Below are positions 30,019-38,962 of a DNA stretch of 44,378 nt, piece by piece. The position numbers and the translations under genes are program-made. The notes under the pieces were generated by a model. The model made no database searches. It was not told the origin of the DNA and saw only the letters and a program-made list of their open reading frames with translations. The stretch is from contig JAFGCR010000007.1 in NCBI GenBank assembly GCA_016932495.1, positions 1-44,378 on the forward strand. Reading direction: 5' to 3'. This DNA is from Candidatus Peregrinibacteria bacterium (GTDB taxonomy: Bacteria; Patescibacteriota; Gracilibacteria; UM-FILTER-43-11). Numbering within the stretch: the first letter of the stretch is position 1; every line of letters begins with the position of its first letter.

Positions 30019-30654
30019 TCAGCTGGGCTGAATGACCACCACTTTACTCGCGTCTTCCGGCAATTCACTGCGTTTGACGGTATAAACATCAATCGGTTCG
30101 CCTGCCTGAGATCCCATTTCTTTTAAGAAAACATCTACCGCGTCGAATCCGCATTTGTTCCCTTCGGTGTGATAAGCCATGGGGATGATGATGCGGGGTT
30201 CGATCTGTTCCACGACTTCTTTGGCTTTTTTGGAATCTAGCCCCTCCTTACCTCCGACAGGAATAAAAAGGATATCAACATCACCGATTTTTTCGAGCTG
30301 TTCAGGGATCAATTTCGTACCAAGAGCCCCCAGATGACAGAAGCGAATACCATCCAGGTCAAAAACAAAAATAGTATTTTCCTTCTGTTCCACATCGTCT
30401 TTCGTGTTATGGAAAGAGGCGATTCCCTTAAAGTGTGATCCTCCTGTTTCATATTCTCCGGGCCAGCTGAAGACTTTCGGTTCGCCGTTCACGACCGAGA
30501 AATTGTTGTGATGGGGATCGTTATGGCTCACCGTCACCACATCCGCCTTTAGGTTCGGCAGGGTAAGACCGGTACTGTCGTCGTAAGGATCGGTCAGGAC
30601 TGTAATATTGTTTTTAATAGAAAGGCATGAATGCCCGTGGAATTTGATCTGCAT
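30019..30654 (-). CDS. MBL-fold metal-dependent hydrolase
   Basis: 211 residues, metallo-beta-lactamase fold of the small UlaG-like/DUF-type group. MQIKFHGHSCLSI opens the fold, LTDPY is the first metal-proximal strand, and SHNDPHHNN takes the place of the usual H-x-H-x-D-H motif (HxD kept as HND, with two adjacent histidines). WPGEYE and MAYHTEG supply later fold elements. Substrate unknown. It is downstream of the surface operon with a 118-bp gap that contains a large hairpin, so it may or may not be cotranscribed. Confidence 0.9.
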   Translation of the reverse strand: MQIKFHGHSCLSIKNNITVLTDPYDDSTGLTLPNLKADVVTVSHNDPHHNNFSVVNGEPKVFSWPGEYETGGSHFKGIASFHNTKDDVEQKENTIFVFDLDGIRFCHLGALGTKLIPEQLEKIGDVDILFIPVGGKEGLDSKKAKEVVEQIEPRIIIPMAYHTEGNKCGFDAVDVFLKEMGSQAGEPIDVYTVKRSELPEDASKVVVIQPS

Positions 30655-30710
30655 GATTTTGTTTACGTTAAAAAAGCCTGCTCATTTTACACCATTGCTA
30701 AAAACGATAC

Positions 30711-30774
30711 AACGAAATGACGCTGTGACGAAATGGCAGATTGCTTTGCCATCTCGTTATGTCGTCATTTCGTT
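30711..30774. repeat. 64-bp hairpin at the end of the surface operon
   Basis: AACGAAATGACG (30711-30722) pairs with 30763-30774, with an inner ATGGCA/TGCCAT stem (30733-30738 with 30747-30752). The outer arm overlaps the stop codon of the gene ending at 30773. No U-tract. Confidence 0.8.
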
Positions 30775-31819
30775 AAACAAGAGACAGGCGGATCAGTTTC
30801 CAGCCAAGCAAACTGGCAAACGTGAGCAAAAAGGCGATAAACATAACCTCCGACGGACCTGTGCCGGGAGTCTGGACCGCTGAAGGTGTGGAGACTTGAT
30901 AAGCGGGCTGGTAAACAGGAGTGGTTACGGGCTGTTGGGCGACCTGATAACCGCCAGCCATGTTGCGGTTCAGCATTTCCTGCGGGGTGATGGTGACGGT
31001 ATGAGTATTGACGCGGAAGCCGGGCTGGACTGTTGGCGGCTGGCCGAGGGCCGACGTGGTAGTCACGCTGGGCGGGATGCCGGTATCGGTGGCTTCGGGG
31101 GCCGCGGGCTTCATGCCTTCTTCGGCGACTTTGGCCAGTTCTCCCATGGCTTTGATATCTTCTTCGCGCTGTTTCTGGAGTTCCCCCAGCTGTTTGCTGA
31201 GTTCTTCAATCAATTTAGCCTGAGTGTCTTTTGCGGTGGCGGTTTCGTCCGTCATGGCCTGTAGTTCCCCCTCACCTTCACCTTCACCTTCACCCTCACC
31301 TTCTCCTTCGCCCTCGCCTATCGGTCCGACATCGACCGGTTCAGGTTCCGCAATAGGTTCAATGGCAATGGTCACCGCCTCTTCTTCCGGCTGGACCACG
31401 GGTTCGGATACGTAACCTTCATCGGGTTCTTCTTCGGCAGGTTCTTCTTCCATAAAACCCTCTTCAGAAGACGGTTCCTGGACCGTCTCTGCGGCAGCGC
31501 TTTCGGTTTCTGCCGTATCAGCGGTTTCTTCACCCGTCTCATCGGTTCCGCCCCCCGGGGACAAAAGGTCAGAGGGGCTGGTGATCGGACTCCCGACACC
31601 CTCCGCATCGAACAGGCTGCCCTTGATCAGTTGATTGAACTGGGCAGGAGCCATCACCGCAAAGACCGCGATGATCATGACCACAAAGCCGATTCCCCAG
31701 AATATTTTATTCCGAACGGTATCAGAAGATCCTCCTTTTTTCTTTCCGCTCGTTCTGGAAACAGGGGTGTGAATCGTCTCTTCGGGAATGGTGATCCAAT
31801 TTGCTTGTTTCTTAGCCAT
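30773..31819 (-). CDS. membrane protein with Gly-Glu repeat and coiled coil
   Basis: 348 residues. A basic cytoplasmic head (GKKKGG), a membrane helix at about 39-57 (IFWGIGFVVMIIAVFAVMA), a long acidic Glu/Pro-rich stretch, nine exact Gly-Glu pairs, a coiled coil (LIEELSKQLGELQKQREEDIKAMGEL), a Pro/Thr/Gln-rich part and a last helix (MFIAFLLTFASLLGWKLI). This gives a loop or stalk anchored at both ends. It is the last gene of the surface-protein group. No family recognised. Confidence 0.85.
   Translation of the reverse strand: MAKKQANWITIPEETIHTPVSRTSGKKKGGSSDTVRNKIFWGIGFVVMIIAVFAVMAPAQFNQLIKGSLFDAEGVGSPITSPSDLLSPGGGTDETGEETADTAETESAAAETVQEPSSEEGFMEEEPAEEEPDEGYVSEPVVQPEEEAVTIAIEPIAEPEPVDVGPIGEGEGEGEGEGEGEGEGELQAMTDETATAKDTQAKLIEELSKQLGELQKQREEDIKAMGELAKVAEEGMKPAAPEATDTGIPPSVTTTSALGQPPTVQPGFRVNTHTVTITPQEMLNRNMAGGYQVAQQPVTTPVYQPAYQVSTPSAVQTPGTGPSEVMFIAFLLTFASLLGWKLIRLSLV
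31265..31318. repeat. in-frame 6-bp microsatellite coding (Gly-Glu)9
   Basis: Nine near-identical GGNGAR units. Slippage would lengthen or shorten the acidic linker without a frameshift. Confidence 0.9.
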
Positions 31820-31857
31820 TGTAATTGATTAAAAATTGAAAATTAAAAATTGAAAAT

Positions 31858-32910
31858 TTATTTATGTTTCTTCCGTCCGAAAACAAGACTTCCGGCCAAG
31901 CCGGCGGCCGAAAAAACCAGCCAGCCGGCCAACGGGCCGTTTTGGGGCTGGGACGGGATACGGGCCGAGACTTGAGATAAAAGCCCTTCGAAAGGCGACG
32001 TGGAGCTTAAAGGCTGGTTCACGATGATCCCCACCTCATTGCTGTAATCACTCTCACGGTTGTACTGGTCGTAAGCGGTGACCGCGAAATAATAAGTCTC
32101 ATTGTTCATGAGATTGTCGATGCGGACACTGCCGACATTGCCGACCGTCCGGCGGCGGGTATAGGTTCCGCTTTGCTTGCCGTAATACACATTGAATCCC
32201 ACGCGCGCCGCGTCCACTTCGGCCTGCCACATTAAATCAACATAACCGGATCCCGTATTGGCCTTTAAGTTGACCGGACGGGCCATATCCACCGCAAACC
32301 CGCCGCCGACATCAGTTGGGGTGGGCTGAGGCTGGGGCTGAGGAGTGGGTGCTGGCTGAACCGCCGGAGCGGAACCCGCGCCCGCGTTCAGTTTGACCTG
32401 AAGGCTGTCCGGCGCCTTAAAAAGGATATTGGCCGGAAAACCCTGGTCGATGATGTTGACACTGGTGTGGCCCAATTCACTGGCCTGATAATCATAAAAA
32501 CTGATTGCCGTGGTCGCTTCATACGCTTCCAGCACTTTAAAACGGACTGTCGCGACCGTGGTCTCCGCTTCTTTCACCCCTCCGGCAATATTGGAACGGC
32601 CGATCTTCACTTTTCCTTCCCCCTGACTTACCTGGTCTTCACCGGGCGCCGCCAGAGTGAATGAAGATGCACTACTGTCGATATTCACCGCTTCCAGCTT
32701 CGCCTTGTCGTACGTCAGCCAGGAACGGACCGAGATCACACTCTGCTGACTGGGGTTCTTCAGCACAATATCCACCGTGAATTCTTCACCGCTTTTTACT
32801 TCCGTCACGGACGGTTTGAGCTCAAGGGCCGCGTCGTTTGCCGCGTAGGCAATCGATATCCCCAGAAAGAGGAGTATTAGAATGGCTAATTGTTTGAGTG
32901 CTGTTTTCAT
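31858..32910 (-). CDS. secreted cohesin-like + FN3 protein, C-terminal anchor
   Basis: 350 residues from the ATG at 32910, which directly precedes a signal peptide (MKTALKQLAILILLFLGISIAYAA). The upstream start would run through an inverted repeat. Mature protein: a cohesin-like beta domain (ELKPSVTEVKSGEEFTVDI ... SVRSWLTYD), a Pro/Gln linker, a fibronectin type III domain (NVYYGKQSGTYTRRRTV ... ETYYFAVTAYD), then a C-terminal helix and RKKHK tail, like a surface-anchor sorting end. Cohesin domains bind dockerins, which end three proteins of the same operon. Confidence 0.9.
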   Translation of the reverse strand: MKTALKQLAILILLFLGISIAYAANDAALELKPSVTEVKSGEEFTVDIVLKNPSQQSVISVRSWLTYDKAKLEAVNIDSSASSFTLAAPGEDQVSQGEGKVKIGRSNIAGGVKEAETTVATVRFKVLEAYEATTAISFYDYQASELGHTSVNIIDQGFPANILFKAPDSLQVKLNAGAGSAPAVQPAPTPQPQPQPTPTDVGGGFAVDMARPVNLKANTGSGYVDLMWQAEVDAARVGFNVYYGKQSGTYTRRRTVGNVGSVRIDNLMNNETYYFAVTAYDQYNRESDYSNEVGIIVNQPLSSTSPFEGLLSQVSARIPSQPQNGPLAGWLVFSAAGLAGSLVFGRKKHK

Positions 32911-32927
32911 TTTTATGTTCGTGATTC

Positions 32928-32986
32928 GTGTCTTGTGCCTTGTGACTCGTGAGTTTACCGGACACGAGACACTGGACACGAGACAC
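32928..32986. repeat. inverted minisatellite upstream of the cohesin-FN3 gene
   Basis: Arms 32928-32951 and 32963-32986 pair at 18 of 24 positions. Each arm is made of GTGTCT/AGACAC-type direct units. It lies in the leader of the gene that starts at 32910. Confidence 0.75.
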
Positions 32987-32998
32987 TATTTTAAATAT

Positions 32999-33598
32999 TT
33001 ATTTTTCAATGATAAGAGCCGGACTATTCGGCTTTTTAAGAAGGTTATAGGGTTTTCCTTCGATGATACTGTTCGCAGAAGCGTGTCCGCTCAGATCATC
33101 CTGATAGTCATACACATCGATCATGGTGGCGCCCTCCCCCCTCACATCGAACACGACTTCGGCCACTTTGATGGTCTTATCGGTCAGCGGATCGGGATTG
33201 GCGCGTCCGAGCATCATCAGACCATTTTCGTTATCGAATGTATTGTTGTAAGGGGCGATGAGTGAAAAAGCGGAATCATCGGTTTTAATCTCCTTCCCGT
33301 AGAGCCGATTCGGGTCAAAACTAAGCCAGCTCTGCACCGACGTGATGGGTTTGCCCTCCGGATTGTTGAGATTAATGGTGACGGTGACCTGCCCTTCCTC
33401 CCGCTCGGCTTTGAACGCCAGGTTAACGCTTTTCTGCGCGGCGCGGGCTTTTTCAGCCAGTTTCTCGACATTGATTTTAGGGGCGGGCGGCTGAGTGGCT
33501 TCAGAAGCTTTTTCCTGCGGGAGCAAAGCACATCCGTTCAGCAGGCTGGAAAGGGTGAGGATAAGCGCGGTGGCGATGAGAATATCTTTGGCTTTCAT
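32999..33598 (-). CDS. cohesin-like lipoprotein
   Basis: 199 residues. Lipoprotein signal MKAKDILIATALILTLSSLLNGC, then a short helical linker and a cohesin-like beta domain (GQVTVTINLNNPEGKPITSVQSWLSFDPNRLYG ... FSLIAPYNNTFD). The phrase VQSWLSFD is clearly related to VRSWLTYD of the next protein in the operon, so the two domains are paralogs. It lacks the FN3 part and is anchored by lipid instead. Confidence 0.88.
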   Translation of the reverse strand: MKAKDILIATALILTLSSLLNGCALLPQEKASEATQPPAPKINVEKLAEKARAAQKSVNLAFKAEREEGQVTVTINLNNPEGKPITSVQSWLSFDPNRLYGKEIKTDDSAFSLIAPYNNTFDNENGLMMLGRANPDPLTDKTIKVAEVVFDVRGEGATMIDVYDYQDDLSGHASANSIIEGKPYNLLKKPNSPALIIEK

Positions 33599-33628
33599 GA
33601 TAAGGAGTTAGTGGTTATAGATTGGTGT

Positions 33629-33648
33629 GTGCGGATAACTATCCGCAC
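33629..33648. repeat. palindrome GTGCGGATA-AC-TATCCGCAC
   Basis: 9-bp perfect stem. It shares its stem and the TTTCAG flank with the 32-bp palindrome at 22666-22697, so it is a second copy of one dispersed palindrome. Confidence 0.85.
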
Positions 33649-33658
33649 TTTCAGAGAG

Positions 33659-36600
33659 TTAGTTAGCGGGCTGATTATGAGGTATGGTCGAATCGGGGTC
33701 GGCCGGAATAGGGCTTAAACCCTGATCTTCCGCACCGCCGCCATTGATAAACACCTGGCCGTACACGGAGGAGAACATGGTGAAGTCGATAAAATCGACC
33801 TTACCGTCCCCGTTTAAGTCAGCAGCGTTGCTTAAATTGGCCTGCTGGATCGCGCGGAGTTTGATGGCCTTGAAGAATTTGGCAACCGCGGATTTCAGCT
33901 TTATGCCGGCGGCCGACGCGATGTCTTTGATCTGGAGCTGGTAACGCTGGCCGGATTTCTGCTGTTCCGTTTTGACTTCCAAAAGCTTGCCCGATTCGAT
34001 GAAGCGGACGGCTTTGACCGGAAGCGGCGCAGAACTTTCGCTTTCAAAGATCGTGATGTCATAATCGCTCTGCCCTTCTCCGGTTTTCACGCTGGAGGGA
34101 CGGAGGTTCTCCTGAAATTCCACTTCCACCGTATCGACATCCGTCGCGGCCACATAATGGACCACAGGCGGCTTAGCGCTGTCCTCAAATCCTTTGAAGA
34201 ACACGCGGCTGGTCTGGCCGGGCACCAGGGACACGCCGGAAAGATCGGTGAGCTGGTTGCCGGCGCTCAATACATATTCCTTGCCCGGTTCCTGCGCCAC
34301 GGTGGTGAGAGTCACCACATCACCGGTCGCGCTGATGGTCGCACCCAGGATGTTTAAAGCCTGAGCGATGTCATTACGGGCTGTGATGACAAAATCATTA
34401 CCATTGGACGATAAAGACAACGGGGACATCTCTTCACTGAACACCACTTCCACCGCGGTGTCGCTGACCGGCACGGCCGCTATCACCTGAGGCGGACGGC
34501 TGTCTGCCGCGAACCCTTCGCTGTCACTGACCAGCACACCGATCTTACCGCGGGCGGTCTTGCCCGACAGATCGGTCGCGATCACTTCGACCTGATACGG
34601 CTGGGAACTGGCTGGTGTGCCGGAAGAAACTACCACATCCGGGAGCACAAACCACTGGCCGTCACGGCCTTCTTTAAAGCTGGGCTGCATGCACACAATA
34701 GTGTTGGAGCCTGTGGGACAAGTGGCCTGCGGCATGCCGCCTCCAGCCGGAGGCTGGACGATCGGCGCCGTGTTCTGGATCTGGAAATCAGCAGGGGCTT
34801 CCGCACCCACCTGACCGATACCGCTCAGATTGACGACTACGGAATCCAGGTCATCATCGTCATCACGCACAAAGGCGTATAAGGCAATCGGCGTCTGGCC
34901 GTCATTCTTGGTCAGTTTCGGATTCGTGTAGGATTTATCGGAAAAGATCAGCGGGGCGTCGCCAAGCATGTCTTTTTCAGTCACATCGACCTGTAAAATA
35001 ATACTACCGGTGCCGCCGCCCTGGTCGGTCGCGATCACTTCGATCTCATGAACACCCATCGGAGTAGTAGGAGGGATAGTGATGTCGCCGGATGAATACA
35101 GGGCTTTTTTCGCGTTTTCGGACGCGTTCGGATCGCGGAGCAGAGTCACAGGAGAAAGGCCCAACGTGCCGAAGTACGCGTTAACCGTGTCGATGTCGGC
35201 CACGCCGTTCGGATCACCGACCATCACGTGAATAGAAAAAGGTGTTTTATCATCTTTCGGAACGGACTTACGTGGACCGATGTAACTGTGGGCCGGATCA
35301 ATATGCGGACCGGTAAGCGCTGTGGACACATTAAGAGTGATATCCGCCGTTGAACTTTCACCGGTGGTGTCACTCGCGCTGACCGTTAAAGTATAATTCT
35401 TTTCCTGTGTGGCTTCCGGAATCGTAAAGGTATCCGACGCATACCAGCCGGTGACCTGTTCATCGGCCTGGCCAGCCACATCCAGTTTATTCAAGCTGAT
35501 AAAACCAATCCCCAGAGGGCCGAGGTCCGCCACAACAGAGGTGATGGTGTTGGCGCCGTCCGGATCGGTGACCTTAGCGGAAATCGTGACCTCTGTTAAG
35601 CCATCCGGCGGCACGGTGCCCGGATTGACGTAAACCTGGTCAAAAACCGGGGCCACACTGCCAAGGACATCGCGGGTGACGTAAAGGGAAACGGTTCCCT
35701 GTACAGCTTCCGCGCCTTTTTTGGCTTCCACAGCCAACTGATAGGGTTCGTCCTGCGTCGGGGTGACCGGATCAACCGTGGTCGTAAAGGTATAATATTG
35801 TTTAAACCGTGGCTGCAGACCCGTGTCTTTTTCCATTTCCTGGGCGCGGCTACCTCCGATCTGCTCAAGGTCGATGGTCACGCTGTCTACATTCGCCAGA
35901 TCCAGCGGATCTTCTACCTGGACCCAGAAGGTGACCTCGGTTTCGCCGTCCGGCGGAACGCGGTTCGGGATGGCGCGGGAATTATCGGAAACAATGCGCA
36001 TGGGCTGTTCGGGTAACGTAACAGCCAGTGCCTGGGCCATCATCTCGGTCTCACCCGCCTGATTGACCAGGGTAAGATCATAAATGTCGGATGTAAAACC
36101 CGCCGGTACGATGAGGCTGAGCGCGCCCTGGGTCTGTTCCGTGATACTGACCGCCGTATTGCCCAGCCGGGCTTCTACGACGGTATCGAGGTTTTCACCC
36201 AGCACCACGATCACCTGATCCACTTCGTTGGTCACGGCATTCGGGGTGAGGTTACCGATGCGGACGGGCGGAACCGTGTAGCCGAAGAAATTCAGCACGC
36301 GGGTATTGCCGAGCAATAATCCCTGTTCATCTTTCACGCCGACAAAGCCGACAAAATAGTTGGCATCGGCTACCTGATTATTCGTTGTAAGACGCACGGT
36401 GCTTCCATCAACCATTTCGACAGCGGTGATGGTAAGCGGTTCAGTGCCTCCCTGCACAAACCGTTCAATGCGGATGTTTATAGGTGTAACGGTGTTGGCG
36501 TCAAGGTTTCCGGAGAAATGCAGGACGAGTTCCGTGCCGGAATTCACGTCAATGGATTCGATCTGGACATCGCTCTGGCCAGCCAGCGTCTGGTAACCAG

Positions 36601-38932
36601 CCAGCGCCCCCGCGTACGGGGTAAGTGTTTTTCCTCCGAAGAAGGAACGGACGCCACCGGAACCTGTGTCGGCCTGCACCACGTACACTTGCCCGGCATT
36701 CATGTCACCGCTTAAACTGAGAAGCACCTGGGTAAATCCGGGCTGGACGGCAACAGAATCGATAGAAAGTCCGCCATCGATACCGAACGCGTTGGCGCTG
36801 ATGGTGGACTGGTCGATATTTTCCGAGAAAGTGACCATTGCTTTATCTTTTTCCGTCGCCTGAGCGCTTACCATTTCAAAGGTTTCAAGCGCGAAACCGC
36901 CTACCCCCATAGAAGGATTGGCGCCCACGCGAACCAGATAATGCTTTTCAGGATTAAACGCCTGACTGGTCACCACCACTAATTTCCCTTCACCGGTAAC
37001 CGACACATCGGAAACCGGAAGGGTGGTTTTACTTAAATTGTTGTCATAGCTCATCACCTCCACATCACCGGCGTCCACCGCGCCGAAGGCCACGGTGCCC
37101 GGACTGATCTCGAGGGTATTTTTGCGGGTGGCTTCCACCGCGCCGATGCCGTTCGGCCCGTTCACACTGCCATATTCCCAGACGGGCAGGCGGTTGTAAT
37201 CGGAGTCGACAGCCGTTTCGCCATTACCGGCATTGGTGTTTATTACCACCGTATAATTCATCTCATTGCCATCCGGGCTGTTCAGCGCTCCAAGCCCGGT
37301 AACCGTGATCGTACTTCCGCCGACCGTGTAATCAGTCAGATCGGCTACACTCACACTTTGGCCGGTGACGACAATATCACCAATGTCACCATTCGCTTCA
37401 ACATTCTCATCAAAAGTGAGGGATAAATTTGCGTTATCGGCGAACACCGCATCGATCAGCCGCGGGCCATTTTTATAACCGTTCAGCGCGATTTTGGAAA
37501 CGCCGATGACTGCATTGTCACTAGCGCGCCGGACCGCGTCATCCACGGTAACGATATAGGTATTCCGTTTCAAAAGGGCGTTATCCACAGTCAGTTCCAC
37601 CACGTCATCATTGGCAGTGGCATTAAGAACGGGGTTGCCGGCGCCACCCGCAACAGTAACTGTAAAGCTGCCCGCGCTCACGGACGCGACTTCCACAGGA
37701 TCGCTGAAAGCGATCTGGATTTTGTTATAAGCCGTGGCCTGGGCGCTCAGCATATTGAAATCACTAAGGCCCGCGGGCGCCTGCCCGAAGCCAAAATAAC
37801 TGGCTTGGCGGTAATCATCATCCAGCAGCCCATCCACATTTCCTTTCACCTCATTGCCCATCACACACAGAAGATAAGGGATGCCTGGGTTCTGGGCGGC
37901 TGTGGTGAGGACCACAGTGCTCTGGTCGTATCCCTGACTGAATCCGCTTTCCACATTTGAGGGATGAACGGACCCCTGACAACCATCTAAAAAGTAATCC
38001 CCCTCTTCAGAACCCGGCGTACCGATCTGACTGAGTAAATCAGAGAAACGGACGAGCACATGGGTGCTGTCGAGCGCTTCGGCATTCAGCACGCGCAGAT
38101 CTGCCTGGGTGATCAGATTAATGGAACCCGCGTCGATGGCGTCAAAATAATCACTGACCACAAACTGGTTATTGTCTTTTATGACCACTTCTACATCACT
38201 TGCTTCCATGGTAATGGTACTGCCGGCAGGACCGCTGACATCCACATTCAATTTAAATAAAGTCAGGTCGTTAGCATCCACCACCGCGCCATCGTTCGAA
38301 AAGAACGAGAGGATTACCTGGCCGGGTGTATTGGTATTCACCCCTTTTAGATCCGCGGATTGAAAAGCGGTAGTCTGGTCAAACACAATGGAGTTCTCGT
38401 TAAAGGTCATAGCGTTTACCGGCTCGTACTTCAGAGTGAACTGCATGCTGTGGATCTGTTCGGAGTCGCCGACATCCATTCCTTTTGTTTTAACCGCGAT
38501 ATTCCCGTTATCATCAGGGGCGGCTTCGTAATTCGGAATGTAAAGTTTTGCTCCGCCTGCCGGTACTTCCGCCAGTTCTGTAATCGCCGCCCGGAATATC
38601 TGAGGATTGGTATAACCCACATAGCCCGCACCCGCCAAAACCAAAGCGAGCAGGCTGAATAGGGTGTATTGTAACCATCGTCTTTTCGGACGGGCAGTTT
38701 CCGGTTCCGTTTGAGCCACAGGTTCAGCAGAGGCCTCGAGAGGTATCTCGGCTTGCGACTGACTCTGAGGAATGTTTTCCTCCATCGTAGATCCAGTCGT
38801 GGACCCCATTGTAGACCCGATAGTCGAATCATTTGTATTTTCGACTGGGTCAACGATTGGATCCTCCCCTGAACTTGATTCAGGGGGGCCCTCGATCGGG
38901 TTAAATTCTGTATTTAAGTTTTCGTTTTCCAT
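33659..38932 (-). CDS. giant surface protein with cohesin-like, Ig-like and dockerin modules
   Basis: 1757 residues. The acidic Ser/Thr-rich cytoplasmic head has a short repeat (STIGSTMGSTTGSTM, 36-50), then RPKRR and one membrane helix (about 88-107), the phrase NPQIFRA, a cohesin-like domain opening with LYIPNYEA (about 130-275), a long row of bacterial Ig-like domains (many with AQATEKDKAMVTFSENID-type starts), an IPT/TIG domain (VRIGNLTPNAVTNEVDQVIVVLGENLD), further domains with PDG-T-E-V calcium-type motifs, and a C-terminal dockerin half (DLNGDGKVDFIDFTMFSSVYG, about 1705-1725). It is an adhesin or scaffold on the cell surface. The in-frame hairpin repeat at 38868-38884 encodes part of the head. 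Confidence 0.93.
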   Translation of the reverse strand: MENENLNTEFNPIEGPPESSSGEDPIVDPVENTNDSTIGSTMGSTTGSTMEENIPQSQSQAEIPLEASAEPVAQTEPETARPKRRWLQYTLFSLLALVLAGAGYVGYTNPQIFRAAITELAEVPAGGAKLYIPNYEAAPDDNGNIAVKTKGMDVGDSEQIHSMQFTLKYEPVNAMTFNENSIVFDQTTAFQSADLKGVNTNTPGQVILSFFSNDGAVVDANDLTLFKLNVDVSGPAGSTITMEASDVEVVIKDNNQFVVSDYFDAIDAGSINLITQADLRVLNAEALDSTHVLVRFSDLLSQIGTPGSEEGDYFLDGCQGSVHPSNVESGFSQGYDQSTVVLTTAAQNPGIPYLLCVMGNEVKGNVDGLLDDDYRQASYFGFGQAPAGLSDFNMLSAQATAYNKIQIAFSDPVEVASVSAGSFTVTVAGGAGNPVLNATANDDVVELTVDNALLKRNTYIVTVDDAVRRASDNAVIGVSKIALNGYKNGPRLIDAVFADNANLSLTFDENVEANGDIGDIVVTGQSVSVADLTDYTVGGSTITVTGLGALNSPDGNEMNYTVVINTNAGNGETAVDSDYNRLPVWEYGSVNGPNGIGAVEATRKNTLEISPGTVAFGAVDAGDVEVMSYDNNLSKTTLPVSDVSVTGEGKLVVVTSQAFNPEKHYLVRVGANPSMGVGGFALETFEMVSAQATEKDKAMVTFSENIDQSTISANAFGIDGGLSIDSVAVQPGFTQVLLSLSGDMNAGQVYVVQADTGSGGVRSFFGGKTLTPYAGALAGYQTLAGQSDVQIESIDVNSGTELVLHFSGNLDANTVTPINIRIERFVQGGTEPLTITAVEMVDGSTVRLTTNNQVADANYFVGFVGVKDEQGLLLGNTRVLNFFGYTVPPVRIGNLTPNAVTNEVDQVIVVLGENLDTVVEARLGNTAVSITEQTQGALSLIVPAGFTSDIYDLTLVNQAGETEMMAQALAVTLPEQPMRIVSDNSRAIPNRVPPDGETEVTFWVQVEDPLDLANVDSVTIDLEQIGGSRAQEMEKDTGLQPRFKQYYTFTTTVDPVTPTQDEPYQLAVEAKKGAEAVQGTVSLYVTRDVLGSVAPVFDQVYVNPGTVPPDGLTEVTISAKVTDPDGANTITSVVADLGPLGIGFISLNKLDVAGQADEQVTGWYASDTFTIPEATQEKNYTLTVSASDTTGESSTADITLNVSTALTGPHIDPAHSYIGPRKSVPKDDKTPFSIHVMVGDPNGVADIDTVNAYFGTLGLSPVTLLRDPNASENAKKALYSSGDITIPPTTPMGVHEIEVIATDQGGGTGSIILQVDVTEKDMLGDAPLIFSDKSYTNPKLTKNDGQTPIALYAFVRDDDDDLDSVVVNLSGIGQVGAEAPADFQIQNTAPIVQPPAGGGMPQATCPTGSNTIVCMQPSFKEGRDGQWFVLPDVVVSSGTPASSQPYQVEVIATDLSGKTARGKIGVLVSDSEGFAADSRPPQVIAAVPVSDTAVEVVFSEEMSPLSLSSNGNDFVITARNDIAQALNILGATISATGDVVTLTTVAQEPGKEYVLSAGNQLTDLSGVSLVPGQTSRVFFKGFEDSAKPPVVHYVAATDVDTVEVEFQENLRPSSVKTGEGQSDYDITIFESESSAPLPVKAVRFIESGKLLEVKTEQQKSGQRYQLQIKDIASAAGIKLKSAVAKFFKAIKLRAIQQANLSNAADLNGDGKVDFIDFTMFSSVYGQVFINGGGAEDQGLSPIPADPDSTIPHNQPAN
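38868..38884. repeat. single-hairpin dispersed repeat inside a coding region
   Basis: CCTGAACTTGATTCAGG, the hairpin 1 consensus of the 72-nt repeat, sits in frame in the cytoplasmic head of the giant surface protein and codes for PESSSG. Confidence 0.6.
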
Positions 38933-38962
38933 GATAAAGGGGGTTGGTTTTGTTTTTTTGGG

